Shown: positions 34,738 to 43,529, counted from the stretch's first letter. The stretch is 64,000 nucleotides of DNA from Bradyrhizobium sp. 195 (GCF_023101665.1 NZ_CP082161.1:1612001-1676000), one strand, 5' to 3'. Numbers and translations are program-made. Notes: generated by a model from the letters alone, not told the origin.

Positions 34738-35098
34738 CGTATTTACCAAGTGTCGCCCGGAACGAGAGAGAGATGCGCCAAGTCTAGGCATGTCAGCTCT
34801 TCTGGGTTGCATTCCCCAGCTTGCCATCGTTGCCATAGATATCGTTCGAGCGTGCAGCGACGTGCGTCCAGTGGATCAACATCATTGCACCGCTAGGTAC
34901 AACGTCCACGCTCTACTAGCCGCGACCGTCGGAAGCATCTCATCATCCATTGTCGCTCCCGTGCCCTGAAATTCCGGTTGCAACTCGCGATCATGTCGAA
35001 GGTTTCCATTTTTTCCCGAATTGGCAGTTCTACTAATGTCGTGATCTGCCGCAGGAACATGCGTCCCCAGTGCGCAATTGCTTTTACTGGAGTAGGCG
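34738..35098 (+). other. Region without recognised genes
   Basis: About 360 bases with no family resemblance on either strand. Confidence 0.3.
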
Positions 35099-35299
35099 AT
35101 GAACAATCCTGACTTGGAAGTGCTATTCCGAGCTGTGCAGGATGCTCGGCATATCATCAGAGAGTGTGTGATTTCCAACTCATTCGATGCGGCACACACG
35201 GTGGAGCGCCTGCATGCCGTTCTGGACAGAGATGAGGTGATCCACGTACTCGACCGCGTGAGCTGTCAACCTGTGGCCCGGCTAACGGAGGAAGGCTGA
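35099..35299 (+). CDS. Small hypothetical protein
   Basis: A 66-residue protein: NNPDLEVLFRAVQDARHIIRECVISNSFDAAHTVERLHAVLDRDEVIHVLDRV. It is helical and acidic. A GGAG site precedes the ATG. The pattern is protein-like and recalls short Bradyrhizobium proteins, but the function is unknown and there is no obvious partner. Confidence 0.55.
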   Translation: MNNPDLEVLFRAVQDARHIIRECVISNSFDAAHTVERLHAVLDRDEVIHVLDRVSCQPVARLTEEG

Positions 35300-35436
35300 A
35301 CTAGCGCTGACGGCGGCGCAATTGCGGCAGCGGCCCGCAAAGCTGCGTCGATCAATCAAAGAGCGCCAGCGCGAAAGCGACTGGCATAGGCACAATTTGC
35401 CCCGCCACCAATCCATCTTGACCATTCTGAAGTGGC

Positions 35437-35634
35437 TTACCTGGGTGGTTGCCATCTTGGCAAGGTCAGCCACTCGGCTATCTGAGACGTGATTTCGTTC
35501 TGCCGGGCCTTCCTAAGCAGACTGCCTCGATTGTGTCCTGGCGGGCATGACCGCGCTTCCTCACGTAGCTGTTGAGCTTGTAGGTCAAGCTGAGCCTTTA
35601 ACGAGGCTTTTCGTATGAACAGCATGCGCGCCAT
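35437..35634 (-). CDS. Small conserved rhizobial hypothetical protein
   Basis: A 65-residue protein, MARMLFIRKASLKAQLDLQAQQLREEARSCPPGHNRGSLLRKARQNEITSQIAEWL. The REEAxxxPPGxxRxxLLRKARQ core is a recurrent pattern among short rhizobial proteins. Cytosolic, function unknown. Its neighbours are unrelated small genes. Confidence 0.55.
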   Translation of the reverse strand: MARMLFIRKASLKAQLDLQAQQLREEARSCPPGHNRGSLLRKARQNEITSQIAEWLTLPRWQPPR

Positions 35635-35834
35635 GACGCATAACCCATCTCTACGAACCTACCCGCCTGTGTAAACTCGGAGCTCGGTATGTTGGTTCTT
35701 AGATGGACCTCTCTGCGTTCGTGATCCGTTCGTTGGGACCATGAATAAGGCCCCGACGATATTGCACGCCGGGGCCATTCAAGATCATCAGGCCAGTTAC
35801 ATCCGCCGCGCCTTCAGATCACAAGCATCGTTGA
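35635..35834 (+). other. Intergenic region
   Basis: About 200 bases; nothing recognised. Confidence 0.3.
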
Positions 35835-36677
35835 TTACGACACTTGATCATGAGAACAAGTTTGCAACCGTGCAGCCGGAAACGGTTCACATTCGGCCCG
35901 GAAACGAGCCGCCTCTAGCTCGCTCTTGCGCCATTCGGCGCGGCGCCGATGCTCCATCGCCAACGCTTTTTGCGTCTCCACGTCCAAAATAATCTCGTCG
36001 ATCTCGACGGCGTCCAGCGTGCGTTTGATGCGCAAGACGGTAGACAGCACCATCATAAGATCGCCATAGGGCAACAGCAAATCGCGCGCCGCGATCTCGC
36101 AGTATGTGAGGAACGCGGCCATTGCTTCTTCGCTCTTGCAAATGAGCAGCGCCAGCTCGCGGGCTTGCCGCAGATCATCGGCCGCAGACGGAGTGTCGTC
36201 GTCACCCAACAGCATGCGCTCAGCGGCCCGACCGGCTACCAGCTCGATGCAATGGCTCTGCACATTCGCGAATACGTCAGAAACGGAACTGACGGCCTCG
36301 CCCGGTTCGGGCATCAGTGGGGCAAGTGCTTCCCGAACATCGGAGGCATCGCCGCGACCTTCCGCGAACGCTTCCTCGTGTCCCTCGCCCCAAACGCCGC
36401 CTTCAAAGCCCGAACCCGGGTCCACCGTGGCGCCGCCCAGCGGGTGGCCCTGTAGGCGCGCAGCCACGATATGGCCCGCCTCGTGAATTGCGACCCGGCA
36501 GTCCTGGTCGTAAGTGCGGCCGATTTTGGCGAGCAGCCTGTCGTATTCATCGACCTCCGCATTGGGGTCGCTGCCGTTATCGCCACCATCGACGTGAGCA
36601 GCGACCCCCGCGGCGCCGAGAGAGGTCGCAGGATGTATGGTGCCTTCCTCAGACGGAGTTCCTTCAGACATCATCAA
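35835..36677 (-). CDS. Stand-alone FtsH-type (M41-like) metallopeptidase domain protein
   Basis: A 280-residue protein with the zinc-protease motif AIHEAGHIVAARLQG (His65, Glu66, His69) in the form used by FtsH. It also has ELVAGRAAERMLLG near 145-158, matching the GGRAAE segment of FtsH, and PSAADDLRQARELA near 163-176, matching the GASNDxxxAT segment whose Asp is the third zinc ligand. No AAA ATPase domain and no membrane segment are present, so it is not an FtsH protease. Residues 1-45 are low-complexity and acidic. Its start overlaps the stop of the upstream coiled-coil gene (TGATG), so the two are probably translated together. Substrate and partner are unknown; an energy-independent or scaffold-fed protease is a plausible reading. 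Confidence 0.78.
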   Translation of the reverse strand: MMMSEGTPSEEGTIHPATSLGAAGVAAHVDGGDNGSDPNAEVDEYDRLLAKIGRTYDQDCRVAIHEAGHIVAARLQGHPLGGATVDPGSGFEGGVWGEGHEEAFAEGRGDASDVREALAPLMPEPGEAVSSVSDVFANVQSHCIELVAGRAAERMLLGDDDTPSAADDLRQARELALLICKSEEAMAAFLTYCEIAARDLLLPYGDLMMVLSTVLRIKRTLDAVEIDEIILDVETQKALAMEHRRRAEWRKSELEAARFRAECEPFPAARLQTCSHDQVS

Positions 36678-37261
36678 AAGCCTGTCATGGTGAGCGGCGG
36701 CTCAGCCACCCCGACCTTCGCAGGCACGAGTGCAGCGGGATCGCCTGCCGACCCTGCCGGATCGCGTCGGGCATCGCCTTCAGCTCCGCGAGGGTGAAGT
36801 TGGCGGCAACTTCGATCTGGCCCATGGTGTTCTGGAGGAAGCCCGCTTTCGGACAGGGCATCGGTAAGAGCACGCGACTGCTCAAGATAGCCCGGCAACG
36901 CAGCCTCGATGGCGGTCACCTGCTTTGCCAACTTGTCTGCTGCCGTAGCACGCTTAATACGCTCGCTTTCCGCAGCGAGCTGACGCTCGCCTTCCGCCTT
37001 CTGGTGCGCGAGAACGGCGAGGGCGTCGTCGATGCCCGCGAGATCCGAGGTTGCCGCGACCACGGCAGCCTGCTGCTTGTCGAGCTCCCGGTGATCTTCG
37101 AGGTCCGCCGACAGGAGGGTATCCCGGCGAGCCTGAATTGCCTGGTCCAGCGCCGCCTGCGCCGTGACGCGCTTGGCGACGAGCTGTTCGCCGCGCTTCG
37201 CAAGCGAGACGATGGTGGTTTCGAGTTGCTGCATGAGAGCTTTTCGGAAGGGGTTGCGCAT
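36674..37261 (-). CDS. Coiled-coil protein upstream of the M41-like gene
   Basis: A predicted protein of about 195 residues with a long heptad-rich region (QLETTIVSLAKRGEQLVAKRVTAQAALDQAI through YLEQSRALTDALSE). From about 36850 to 36740 the coding potential moves to a second frame (GFLQNTMGQIEVAANFTLAELKAMPDAIRQG) and then returns to the first for KVGVAEPPLTMTGF. This implies two compensating indels, or a continuous open frame that has scrambled about 35 residues. The start is uncertain: ATG at 37261 or 37234. The stop overlaps the start of the M41-like gene. I recognise no family; by context it may be a partner of the protease. Confidence 0.6.
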   Translation of the reverse strand: MRNPFRKALMQQLETTIVSLAKRGEQLVAKRVTAQAALDQAIQARRDTLLSADLEDHRELDKQQAAVVAATSDLAGIDDALAVLAHQKAEGERQLAAESERIKRATAADKLAKQVTAIEAALPGYLEQSRALTDALSESGLPPEHHGPDRSCRQLHPRGAEGDARRDPAGSAGDPAALVPAKVGVAEPPLTMTGF

Positions 37262-37689
37262 GAAACCAGTGTATGCCGCAGCAACATGATTTGCGTAGAC
37301 CGACGACGTGGAGGGCTCCACATCCGATGCAGTTACTTGTGGTGCGCTCCACATTTGTGAGGATTTTCGAGCGCTGGAGCGGCAGGGTGTGATGTCCGCT
37401 TTGCTCTTAAATGCTGGCCTTGCAGGTGCGTGCGAGCACTTCCGCTACGGGCCAACAGCTGGCAAAAGCGTTTCTCAATTCATCCACCTGGGCAGCGTCG
37501 ATCTGCGCGTTTTCGTGTATCGCGCTAATTTTTGTTGAACCGTCTGTTCTTCGCTTTAATAGAAGAATTAGAGTCAACTGTAGTTAGACAGCAGAACTGC
37601 TTGTTTGGCGGAGTGCGCGAACTATCTTGTTTGACGAGGTTCGGCGGGACCAGCAACTGAAGCAAAGAAGCTTGTGCGGAGTTCTCGCC
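37262..37689 (+). other. Intergenic region
   Basis: About 430 bases between divergent genes. No gene recognised; promoters for both sides are expected here. A GGAG ribosome-binding site for the PilZ gene is at 37677-37680. Confidence 0.4.
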
Positions 37690-37995
37690 ATGATTGAAAG
37701 GTCAATGGAACGTCGCGCTCTGCCGCGCGAGATCATCAATCTGCCGGCATTGCTCTCGTTCGATGGAATTATGGGGCTCCATCCGTGCGTAGTGCGCGAC
37801 ATCAACGCATTTGGCGCTCGCCTTTCCAGGCCCTATTACATATTCGCCAACGAATTTGATCTGTTGTTCAGCAGCCCTCACAAGAGGCTTGCCTGTCGAG
37901 TGGTATGGAGGCGGGCAACCATTTCGGGCGTGGTGTTCGTTGTGCTCCGCCGCGCATCAAAGCCAGTGAGTGCAAGCATCGTTCATCTTAGTTAG
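37690..37995 (+). CDS. PilZ-domain protein with altered C-terminus
   Basis: A 101-residue protein resembling small PilZ domains that bind cyclic di-GMP. ERSMERRALPREIINLPA carries the basic R-rich N-terminal switch, VVRDINAFGARLSRP matches the D-x-S-x-x-G-A-x-L motif (Asn in place of Ser), and LACRVVWRRATISGVVFV matches the C-terminal strand. The ATG at 37690 follows GGAG. The last 15 residues (RRASKPVSASIVHLS) read into an IS66 fragment on the opposite strand, so the natural C-terminus has been replaced. The core domain is complete, so binding may persist. It could sense cyclic di-GMP in motility or exopolysaccharide control. Confidence 0.7.
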   Translation: MIERSMERRALPREIINLPALLSFDGIMGLHPCVVRDINAFGARLSRPYYIFANEFDLLFSSPHKRLACRVVWRRATISGVVFVVLRRASKPVSASIVHLS

Positions 37996-38199
37996 CCGCC
38001 GCCAGGCCGTGACCAGATTGCGGTGAACATCATGTCGCCGAGCAACCTCGACGACACTGGCCCCAGGCGCGAGGCTCTCCTCCACGATCCGAAGCTTCTC
38101 GGCACTGGTCCATCGCCGTCGCCGCTCTGGACCGGATAGAACCGTTACCGTCGTCACGTTTGCTCATTTGTTTGCAAATTAATGAGCAAAGCATCTTAC
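37957..38199 (-). mobile_element. IS66-type element fragment with tnpA start
   Basis: The minus strand from 38157 encodes the first 60 residues of a TnpA protein: LSGPERRRRWTSAEKLRIVEESLAPGASVVEVARRHDVHRNLVTAWRR. An IS66-like end GTAAGATGCTTTGC is read inward from 38199. The rest of the element is absent; the fragment borders the 3' end of the PilZ gene. Confidence 0.8.
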
Positions 38200-38225
38200 G
38201 CTTGAGCACGATCCGGGAAGGCGGC

Positions 38226-38234
38226 CTTCACCGG
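38226..38234. repeat. Target duplication, left copy
   Basis: CTTCACCGG, repeated exactly at 39805-39813 on the far side of the IS4-type element. Confidence 0.9.
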
Positions 38235-39804
38235 CTTTCAATTACCCACAAATTCCCCCGTGGCGCCCAGCGCGATGTCGGTGAGGCGTGACAACCCGCG
38301 CCACATGACGGTATTGCCGGGCGGCGGATCGCTGGCGCGGGCGAGATAGCCGCCGAGCCGGGCAATCTTGATCAGATAGTGCGAGAGCGTTTTTTGTCTC
38401 GCTTTTGGTTTGTCGTTGATGAGGCGATCGAGTACGCCGATTTCAGTCGCGGTCAACGCGAGGGTTGGCGGTGCATCTGGAGCGGAACGGTTGAGCATCG
38501 TCATCCAGAAGACCCGCCAACTCAGGATGCAAAAAAGCGAGATCAGATTGGTCAGACGCTGGGCGGTCCTGAGCTTCGACTCCTCAGCTTTGCAGCCCGA
38601 TTTGAGGATCTTATGGAACACCTCGATCTTCCATCGCAAAGCATACCATTCGAGCTTCTCAATGGCGCCGGTGCGGGAGCTAACAGGCAGATCTGTGATC
38701 AGCTTCCACTCGATTTTCTTTCTGTTCTTCGGCGTCACGCGCTCTTCGGCATGGATCACCGTCAAGATCAGCGCCGGGTAGCGCTTCTGCTTTCCGATCG
38801 GTGGCAGGACGCGAATCTTGCGATACCTGATCTCAAGAACGGCCTGGTCGGGATCACCGTTGTTGTCTCTGACATCGATGCAATGCAGTCCTTTGACGGC
38901 GACCTCGTCCATTTCGTCAGCGATCGTGTGATCTCCTTCCCCAGCCAAACGATCAACGCAAGTCCTGATCACGAAGTGCGTTCCAGCTTCTTGAGCCGCG
39001 CAGAACAGCTCATAGATGTCGCTCTCGCGATCACCGACATGGACGCATCGTTCCGGATCGCCCAACAGCTTCGTGGATTGCCGGACATTGTCCAGCCACC
39101 GAATGCTCTCCTTCTTCTCGATGGGAACGCGCGTCGGATTAATCTTCTTTTTGAGCGCAGCGGTCCCCTTGAATTTCTTCCGGGTCCAGAATTTGACGGC
39201 TGTCAGTCCAAGCGGCAGCCCTTCAGTCGTCACCGCCAGGCTCGAGTGCATCAGGATGCCGCAAACCGTGTGCGATCTCAGGCGGCCCGCCTTGTCCCGG
39301 CCGCTGTTTATGCTCTTCGTGATCCCGATCGCGTCTGAGTTCTCTCTTTGATAGCTGAACTCGGTCGTATCATGGAGCACCAGAACCGGACCGCCGGTGC
39401 CGATCGTGCGCTCACGCGTCGATTGAAAGTGGCCAGCCAGAATGTCCGCTTCGCTGACCCGGTCATTAGAGAAGAAGCGATAGGCTGCCTTGGTATTCGC
39501 CCAATCCTGGCAGACGAGCGGAATACTTTGTCCCATGGCGCTTCCAATCTGCGTAAGCAGTTTGCGGAATCTGTCGCCGAGCCGCGCGTCCCTGAACTGG
39601 CATCCACTAATCTCTCGATCAATCCAACATCCACCGCCTACAAATCGCAAACCGCCTTTTGCCGATCGATCCCTCAACGTCAGTCCCATAGAGCACCCCC
39701 TCGCGAATCAGGTGCTCGCAAGGAATCACAAGTGATTCTTTCGATTCAAGATTTCGCCGATCAGCGGATCAGTTCGAGTGGACAACGTTATGGGTAATTG
39801 AAAG
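38235..39804 (-). mobile_element. IS4-family (IS50/Tn5-like) insertion sequence
   Basis: A 1570-bp element bounded by the inverted repeat CTTTCAATTACCCA (38235-38248 and, inverted, 39791-39804). It is flanked by the exact 9-bp direct repeat CTTCACCGG, as expected for the Tn5 group. It contains one intact transposase gene whose stop codon lies inside the left repeat. A remnant of a related element's end lies at 55193-55290. Confidence 0.93.
38238..39689 (-). CDS. IS4-family transposase
   Basis: A 483-residue DDE transposase of the IS50/Tn5 type. LGDRFRKLLTQIGSAMGQSIPLVCQDWANTKAAYRFFSNDRV in the N-terminal part is the family-specific DNA-binding domain. VLHDTTEFSY carries the first Asp, VHVGDRESDIYELF the second, and the YREK-like signature is YALRWKIEVFHKILKSGCKAEESKLR near residue 355 with the catalytic Glu. 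The gene is intact. The protein should carry out cut-and-paste transposition of this element. Confidence 0.94.
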   Translation of the reverse strand: MGLTLRDRSAKGGLRFVGGGCWIDREISGCQFRDARLGDRFRKLLTQIGSAMGQSIPLVCQDWANTKAAYRFFSNDRVSEADILAGHFQSTRERTIGTGGPVLVLHDTTEFSYQRENSDAIGITKSINSGRDKAGRLRSHTVCGILMHSSLAVTTEGLPLGLTAVKFWTRKKFKGTAALKKKINPTRVPIEKKESIRWLDNVRQSTKLLGDPERCVHVGDRESDIYELFCAAQEAGTHFVIRTCVDRLAGEGDHTIADEMDEVAVKGLHCIDVRDNNGDPDQAVLEIRYRKIRVLPPIGKQKRYPALILTVIHAEERVTPKNRKKIEWKLITDLPVSSRTGAIEKLEWYALRWKIEVFHKILKSGCKAEESKLRTAQRLTNLISLFCILSWRVFWMTMLNRSAPDAPPTLALTATEIGVLDRLINDKPKARQKTLSHYLIKIARLGGYLARASDPPPGNTVMWRGLSRLTDIALGATGEFVGN

Positions 39805-39813
39805 CTTCACCGG
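39805..39813. repeat. Target duplication, right copy
   Basis: CTTCACCGG, identical to 38226-38234. Confidence 0.9.
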
Positions 39814-40062
39814 GGGCTTACCAATCAAAGGGAGCGGTTTGCAAAGAAAGCGATGGGATACCGCAGCCTACACTACACGCGAACTCCAAAACGTTGACGG
39901 TCCCCCATGAGCTTCTGTTGCTGATCGCGAGTTTCAAACCGTTTGATGAGCTGCGTCTCGAAATTGCCTACCAAAACAAGGGGGCGACAGCATACTTGGT
40001 GTGGAGCAAGTATGCTTTGCGAGCGTCCGTCTGCCAGGCCGCTCACAGAGAAGGACAGTCGG

Positions 40063-40785
40063 ATGATTGCGCCGATTCGACGGAACTGGAATCCAAAAGA
40101 CTTTTTCGATGAGTTGACGCCGGCGATGTTCACGGCCGGACCATCGACTGTGCGCGCACGTCGGGACAAGTTGTGGCCAGAGTTGTATACTGAATACGAC
40201 GCGAGGCACTTAAAACAAGAATTGTTCAACCGAAATCTGATCGCCACCAACGAAGCTGAGGCGTTCATTAGTGCCTGGGCCGCGGATGAAGAGCGTCACA
40301 CCGATAGTTTCATCCGGATCATGGAGCTTGTCGCTGGTGAATCCGAAAAAGATCTTCGAGACAGATTGGAAGCTCGATCGCATAGCTTTTCTGCAATCAA
40401 TGAATACTTGAAGGACGAATTCACTCTGATCGTTATGATCGCATTTGATGAGATGTGTACTTGCCGCGCCTATGCTGCGGATAGAGCGTTCTATGCCGGA
40501 CTTGGCAGCAGCTTCCTTCGTTGCCTGAGAGAGGTGGTTGCCGACGAGGCAGTTCACTCGATGAACGCTGTTAGTGTTCTCCGTGCCCGTTACTGCGAGC
40601 GCATTCCCGAAATCGGCGAGATTCTCGACAGCCTAATCCGCAGCGTGGGCGATGATCCGGACTATACCGGCACCTTCGTACTGGATTACTTCGGCGGGAA
40701 TTACACGAAGCAGATGTTTGTCAACTGCCGCGCCGCTGTCCTGAGAAACGTCGCTAAGCCGCTAACAGCCGCAGTGACGGATTGA
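40063..40785 (+). CDS. Ferritin-like diiron protein, acyl-ACP desaturase-like
   Basis: A 240-residue helical protein with ferritin-type diiron motifs. Residues 73-79 are AADEERH, matching the ExxH motif of soluble acyl-ACP desaturases (AEENRH). IAFDEM at 127-131 supplies a further Glu at 130. ADEAVH at 160-165 matches the second ExxH (ADEKRH). A preceding helix at 50-68 (KQELFNRNLIATNEAEAF) can supply the fourth Glu. It is shorter than plant or mycobacterial desaturases (about 275-340). It may be an oxygen-activating desaturase, N-oxygenase or hydroxylase on a carrier-bound or free substrate. ATG at 40063 follows AGAAGGA. It stands between an IS4 element and a LuxR gene, without a carrier protein gene nearby. 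Confidence 0.72.
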   Translation: MIAPIRRNWNPKDFFDELTPAMFTAGPSTVRARRDKLWPELYTEYDARHLKQELFNRNLIATNEAEAFISAWAADEERHTDSFIRIMELVAGESEKDLRDRLEARSHSFSAINEYLKDEFTLIVMIAFDEMCTCRAYAADRAFYAGLGSSFLRCLREVVADEAVHSMNAVSVLRARYCERIPEIGEILDSLIRSVGDDPDYTGTFVLDYFGGNYTKQMFVNCRAAVLRNVAKPLTAAVTD

Positions 40786-41655
40786 AGCGTCGGCGCGCAA
40801 GTGGACAGACGAGCGTCTGCGCCTCATCTCCTGTCGGTGCCTCAGAATTGCATGTGTTGGTAGGTCAGAGCGGATTCGGCTCACAGAGGAGTCAGATAGC
40901 CTGCATGCGCTGTCCTGGAACTTTTCCGCTTGTTTTCAGGTTCCTGGCAAGCGACACGCAATAATGAGCGATTCAGCGGTGCCTTGCACAAGGGGGCACC
41001 GATCACACGTCAAGAGAAAAAGCCAATCAGGCAATCCTCACGAACAATTAAGCCAAATGGCGCTGTCGGCTTTCATCCTGATGTCGCGAATTCTTCAACG
41101 CACGCGCCCGCGGCATGTATCCCAATTCTCTCAAGTCATTGTCGTTAAACCCAATTTTTTGGAGCGGTGCAACTGGTACGACACTTGCTGTTCTCATCCC
41201 CAGGTTCTCTCGCTTCCGGAGATGCGTATGCAAAGTGCCCTCTGCAAGCAGAATTTCCGACTGCCGGCATATCGGGGTATCCCCCCGACGAACATCGTCA
41301 TGCACCACGAGGGCCGGTCGCGCTCAACCCTTAAGAATTGTTCGCCTCGGAGGCGTCCGACTAGGGCACCCAGACGCCGCGCATTGTTCATGCAAGGAGC
41401 CAAACTTGCGCGAGGAGCCTGTTGGGCTGCTCATCGACCGGGCTCTCGTGGGCGCCGGCGCGGTGAAGATCAGTTGCGGCCTGACGATGCAGATCCGTAG
41501 ATCGTGCACGACCGTGGCCCACGTCTTTTCATGCTCGCCGGCAAGCCGAACATCTGCGGTGACACCGGGCTCGTTGAGCTCGGGATCACGGAGCAGCTCG
41601 GCGACGGATTGGAACTCGCCGCCGCTTAAAACAAGCTCAATCGAGCGGCGCAATA
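40786..41655 (+). other. Long leader/intergenic region before luxR (copy 1)
   Basis: About 870 bases. The frame of the regulator is open back to 41115, but that extension has no family similarity. Sequence around 41165-41260 is clearly related to 61690-61790, upstream of the second LuxR gene, so the duplication includes the leader. A minus-strand frame at 41324-41653 (SIELVLSGGEFQSVAELLRDPELNEPGV) occupies a segment absent from the second copy; its nature is unknown. Confidence 0.45.
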
Positions 41656-41672
41656 CTGACCTTTTGGGTCAG
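41656..41672. promoter_or_regulatory. Dyad upstream of luxR copy 1
   Basis: CTGACC-TTTTG-GGTCAG, a perfect 6-bp dyad, 18 bp upstream of the start codon. Candidate operator for autoregulation or for a LuxR-type dimer. No corresponding dyad is seen before the second copy. Confidence 0.45.
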
Positions 41673-41690
41673 CCCGCTGAGGCGCCCAAA

Positions 41691-42434
41691 ATGGATCTTT
41701 TCAGCTTCACCGAATGCGCGACGCAAACGCAATCCCTCCGATCGCTTTTCGAGCTTCTTGTGAGCTGTGCCAGCGACGAAGGCTTCAGCGAAGTCTCTTA
41801 CGGAGCGCTCAATTTCGCGGAGCCACTTCGCCTACCGGAGTATCCGCCGCCCGCCGTGGCCGTTAAGTGGCCGCCCGAATGGTGTGAACGCTATTTTAAG
41901 CGAAAGTACCACAAAATCGATCCGGTGGTCCGGCGGACACCGACGCTTTCGCGGCCGTTTCTGTGGGATCAACTCGCCGACCAATATCAACTACAGCCCG
42001 ACGAAAGGCGCGTACTTGATGAGGCCAGAGAGGCCGGTCTCAAGCACGGCATGAGTGTACCATTGTTTGGGCCATTGGGTCGATTATCGGTCGTGTCGTT
42101 TGCATCTCAGTTCGACGATGCCGATCCTCAACATTCCAAAGGCCATCTCAACGCACTAGCCTGGCACTTTCACATCGCTTGTGTGGAGATCACACGCCCG
42201 GCGGAAGATAACTGCAATATGAGAGTTGCGCTATCACAGCGGGAACTAGATTGTCTACGGTGGGTGGCAGAGGGCAAATCGTCATGGGAAATCGGGAGGA
42301 TATTACAAATCAGCGAGAATACGGTGAACTTTCATCTTAAGAACGCGATGCGAAAGCTGGGCGCGACCAGCCGGATCCAAGCCGTCATTGTGGCGATCCG
42401 CCTCAATCTTATTTTTGATGTCCATGCTGCGTGA
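41691..42434 (+). CDS. LuxR-family transcriptional regulator with autoinducer-binding domain (copy 1)
   Basis: A 247-residue quorum-sensing type regulator. The N-terminal autoinducer-binding domain keeps the key residues: WCERYFKRKYHKIDPVV (Trp, Tyr, Asp-Pro of the acyl-homoserine lactone pocket), FLWDQL, and the EAGLKHGMSVPLFGPLG glycine block. The C-terminal GerE-type helix-turn-helix is LSQRELDCLRWVAEGKSSWEIGRILQISENTVNFHLKNAMRKL. The ATG at 41691 is chosen because the paralog at 61946 starts at the same position (MDLF). No luxI-type synthase gene is present, so it is a solo receptor in this window. A dyad lies just upstream. Confidence 0.9.
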   Translation: MDLFSFTECATQTQSLRSLFELLVSCASDEGFSEVSYGALNFAEPLRLPEYPPPAVAVKWPPEWCERYFKRKYHKIDPVVRRTPTLSRPFLWDQLADQYQLQPDERRVLDEAREAGLKHGMSVPLFGPLGRLSVVSFASQFDDADPQHSKGHLNALAWHFHIACVEITRPAEDNCNMRVALSQRELDCLRWVAEGKSSWEIGRILQISENTVNFHLKNAMRKLGATSRIQAVIVAIRLNLIFDVHAA

Positions 42435-43529
42435 GCATCTTGATGGACGATGATTGTATCGAAGCCAGTTTGCGTCTGAAAACTGCTGTGAAGACAAAAA
42501 TCGATCCTATGGGCAATCGTTCGTCAAGGCATTGAGCAAGCTCGACCTGCCATGTGACGAAGCCACTTGCTCCTAGCGCGCACGTTGTATACGGCAACTA
42601 CGTGCTTGGTCCCGGGCATGCTTTGGAGCGTTAAGTTAGAATCGGTCCGGCTAGGGAGTCCAGCATTTGCAGGTGTTCGTAGGACGTGAGGTTTTCAGTC
42701 GCCGATCGTGGCTGTAGGCGCCAATGAAGATCGGTTGTTTGATTCGAGCTGATCGGTTTGCTTCAGTAGATTTTTCTCGTGAGTTTAAAAATGCTACTGG
42801 TTCGAATATATGCTAACTTACAGGTATGAATCGATCAAAAGACCAGCTTGTAAACCCGGTCGACGAGCTCCTTCTGGAGGGGGGGCTGGTGGATTCGACG
42901 TGGCCGATGCGCCACGGCTACTCTGCCCAGCTTTCAAAGTTCTAAGTAAAATCAGGCTGGCACGAACAGCCCAAGCGTAGTGTCTTCCGGCGGCCGCGCG
43001 GCGCCCTAAGCTGGCAACAGGTATCCCTCCAGACAATCGTCCATTATTCGCCGCTTGTCATGGTGGGCGGACGGCGTTCGAACTAGCAAAGCTATGCGCA
43101 CACCTTCCGCAATCAACGACGCGCGTGCATCTCTATGGTCCAAAAGCGCGCCGCAATGGGTTAAAAAGCTGCCGCTGTCCCTCGACTATGCATGCCTGTA
43201 CGGTTCCTAAAGGGCCATCTGGACGCCCGAACGGATCATGAGCAGTATTGCGGTCGTAATGAATGTGAACATCAAGACAAGACGACTCGGATGTGGATCT
43301 CATGCTGGCCATGAGGCAATCATCGATCAAACAGACCGAGTTCTTGTTTCTGCAAGGCAATCTGGAAGGCTATCAGAGCGCCAGCGATCCGAATCCGCGC
43401 AGGTTGGATGATCTCGAGGGCAATCCAGGTGCTCAATCGCCGGGCCGCCTCTAGTTTCCTCAAATGTATGATTGCTGTCGACCGCGACGCTCTGACTCAG
43501 GAAGACTGGTTAGTGCGTGAGTCCGATCA
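42435..43529 (+). other. About 1.1 kb without recognisable genes
   Basis: Only short frames on both strands with no family resemblance. In the duplicated locus the corresponding LuxR-porin spacer is only about 0.5 kb, so this stretch and the following transporter gene are additional here. Confidence 0.4.

Noticed and set aside
36317..37360. 347-codon frame antisense to the M41-like and coiled-coil genes
   Set aside because: Arg/Pro-rich composition and no motifs; the minus-strand HEAGH protein is convincing.
38379..39338. 319-codon frame antisense to the IS4-type transposase
   Set aside because: Shadow of the real transposase gene.
41115..41690. 192-codon N-terminal extension of LuxR copy 1
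   Set aside because: The paralog starts at the position equal to 41691, and the extension shows no domain; the frame is open by chance.
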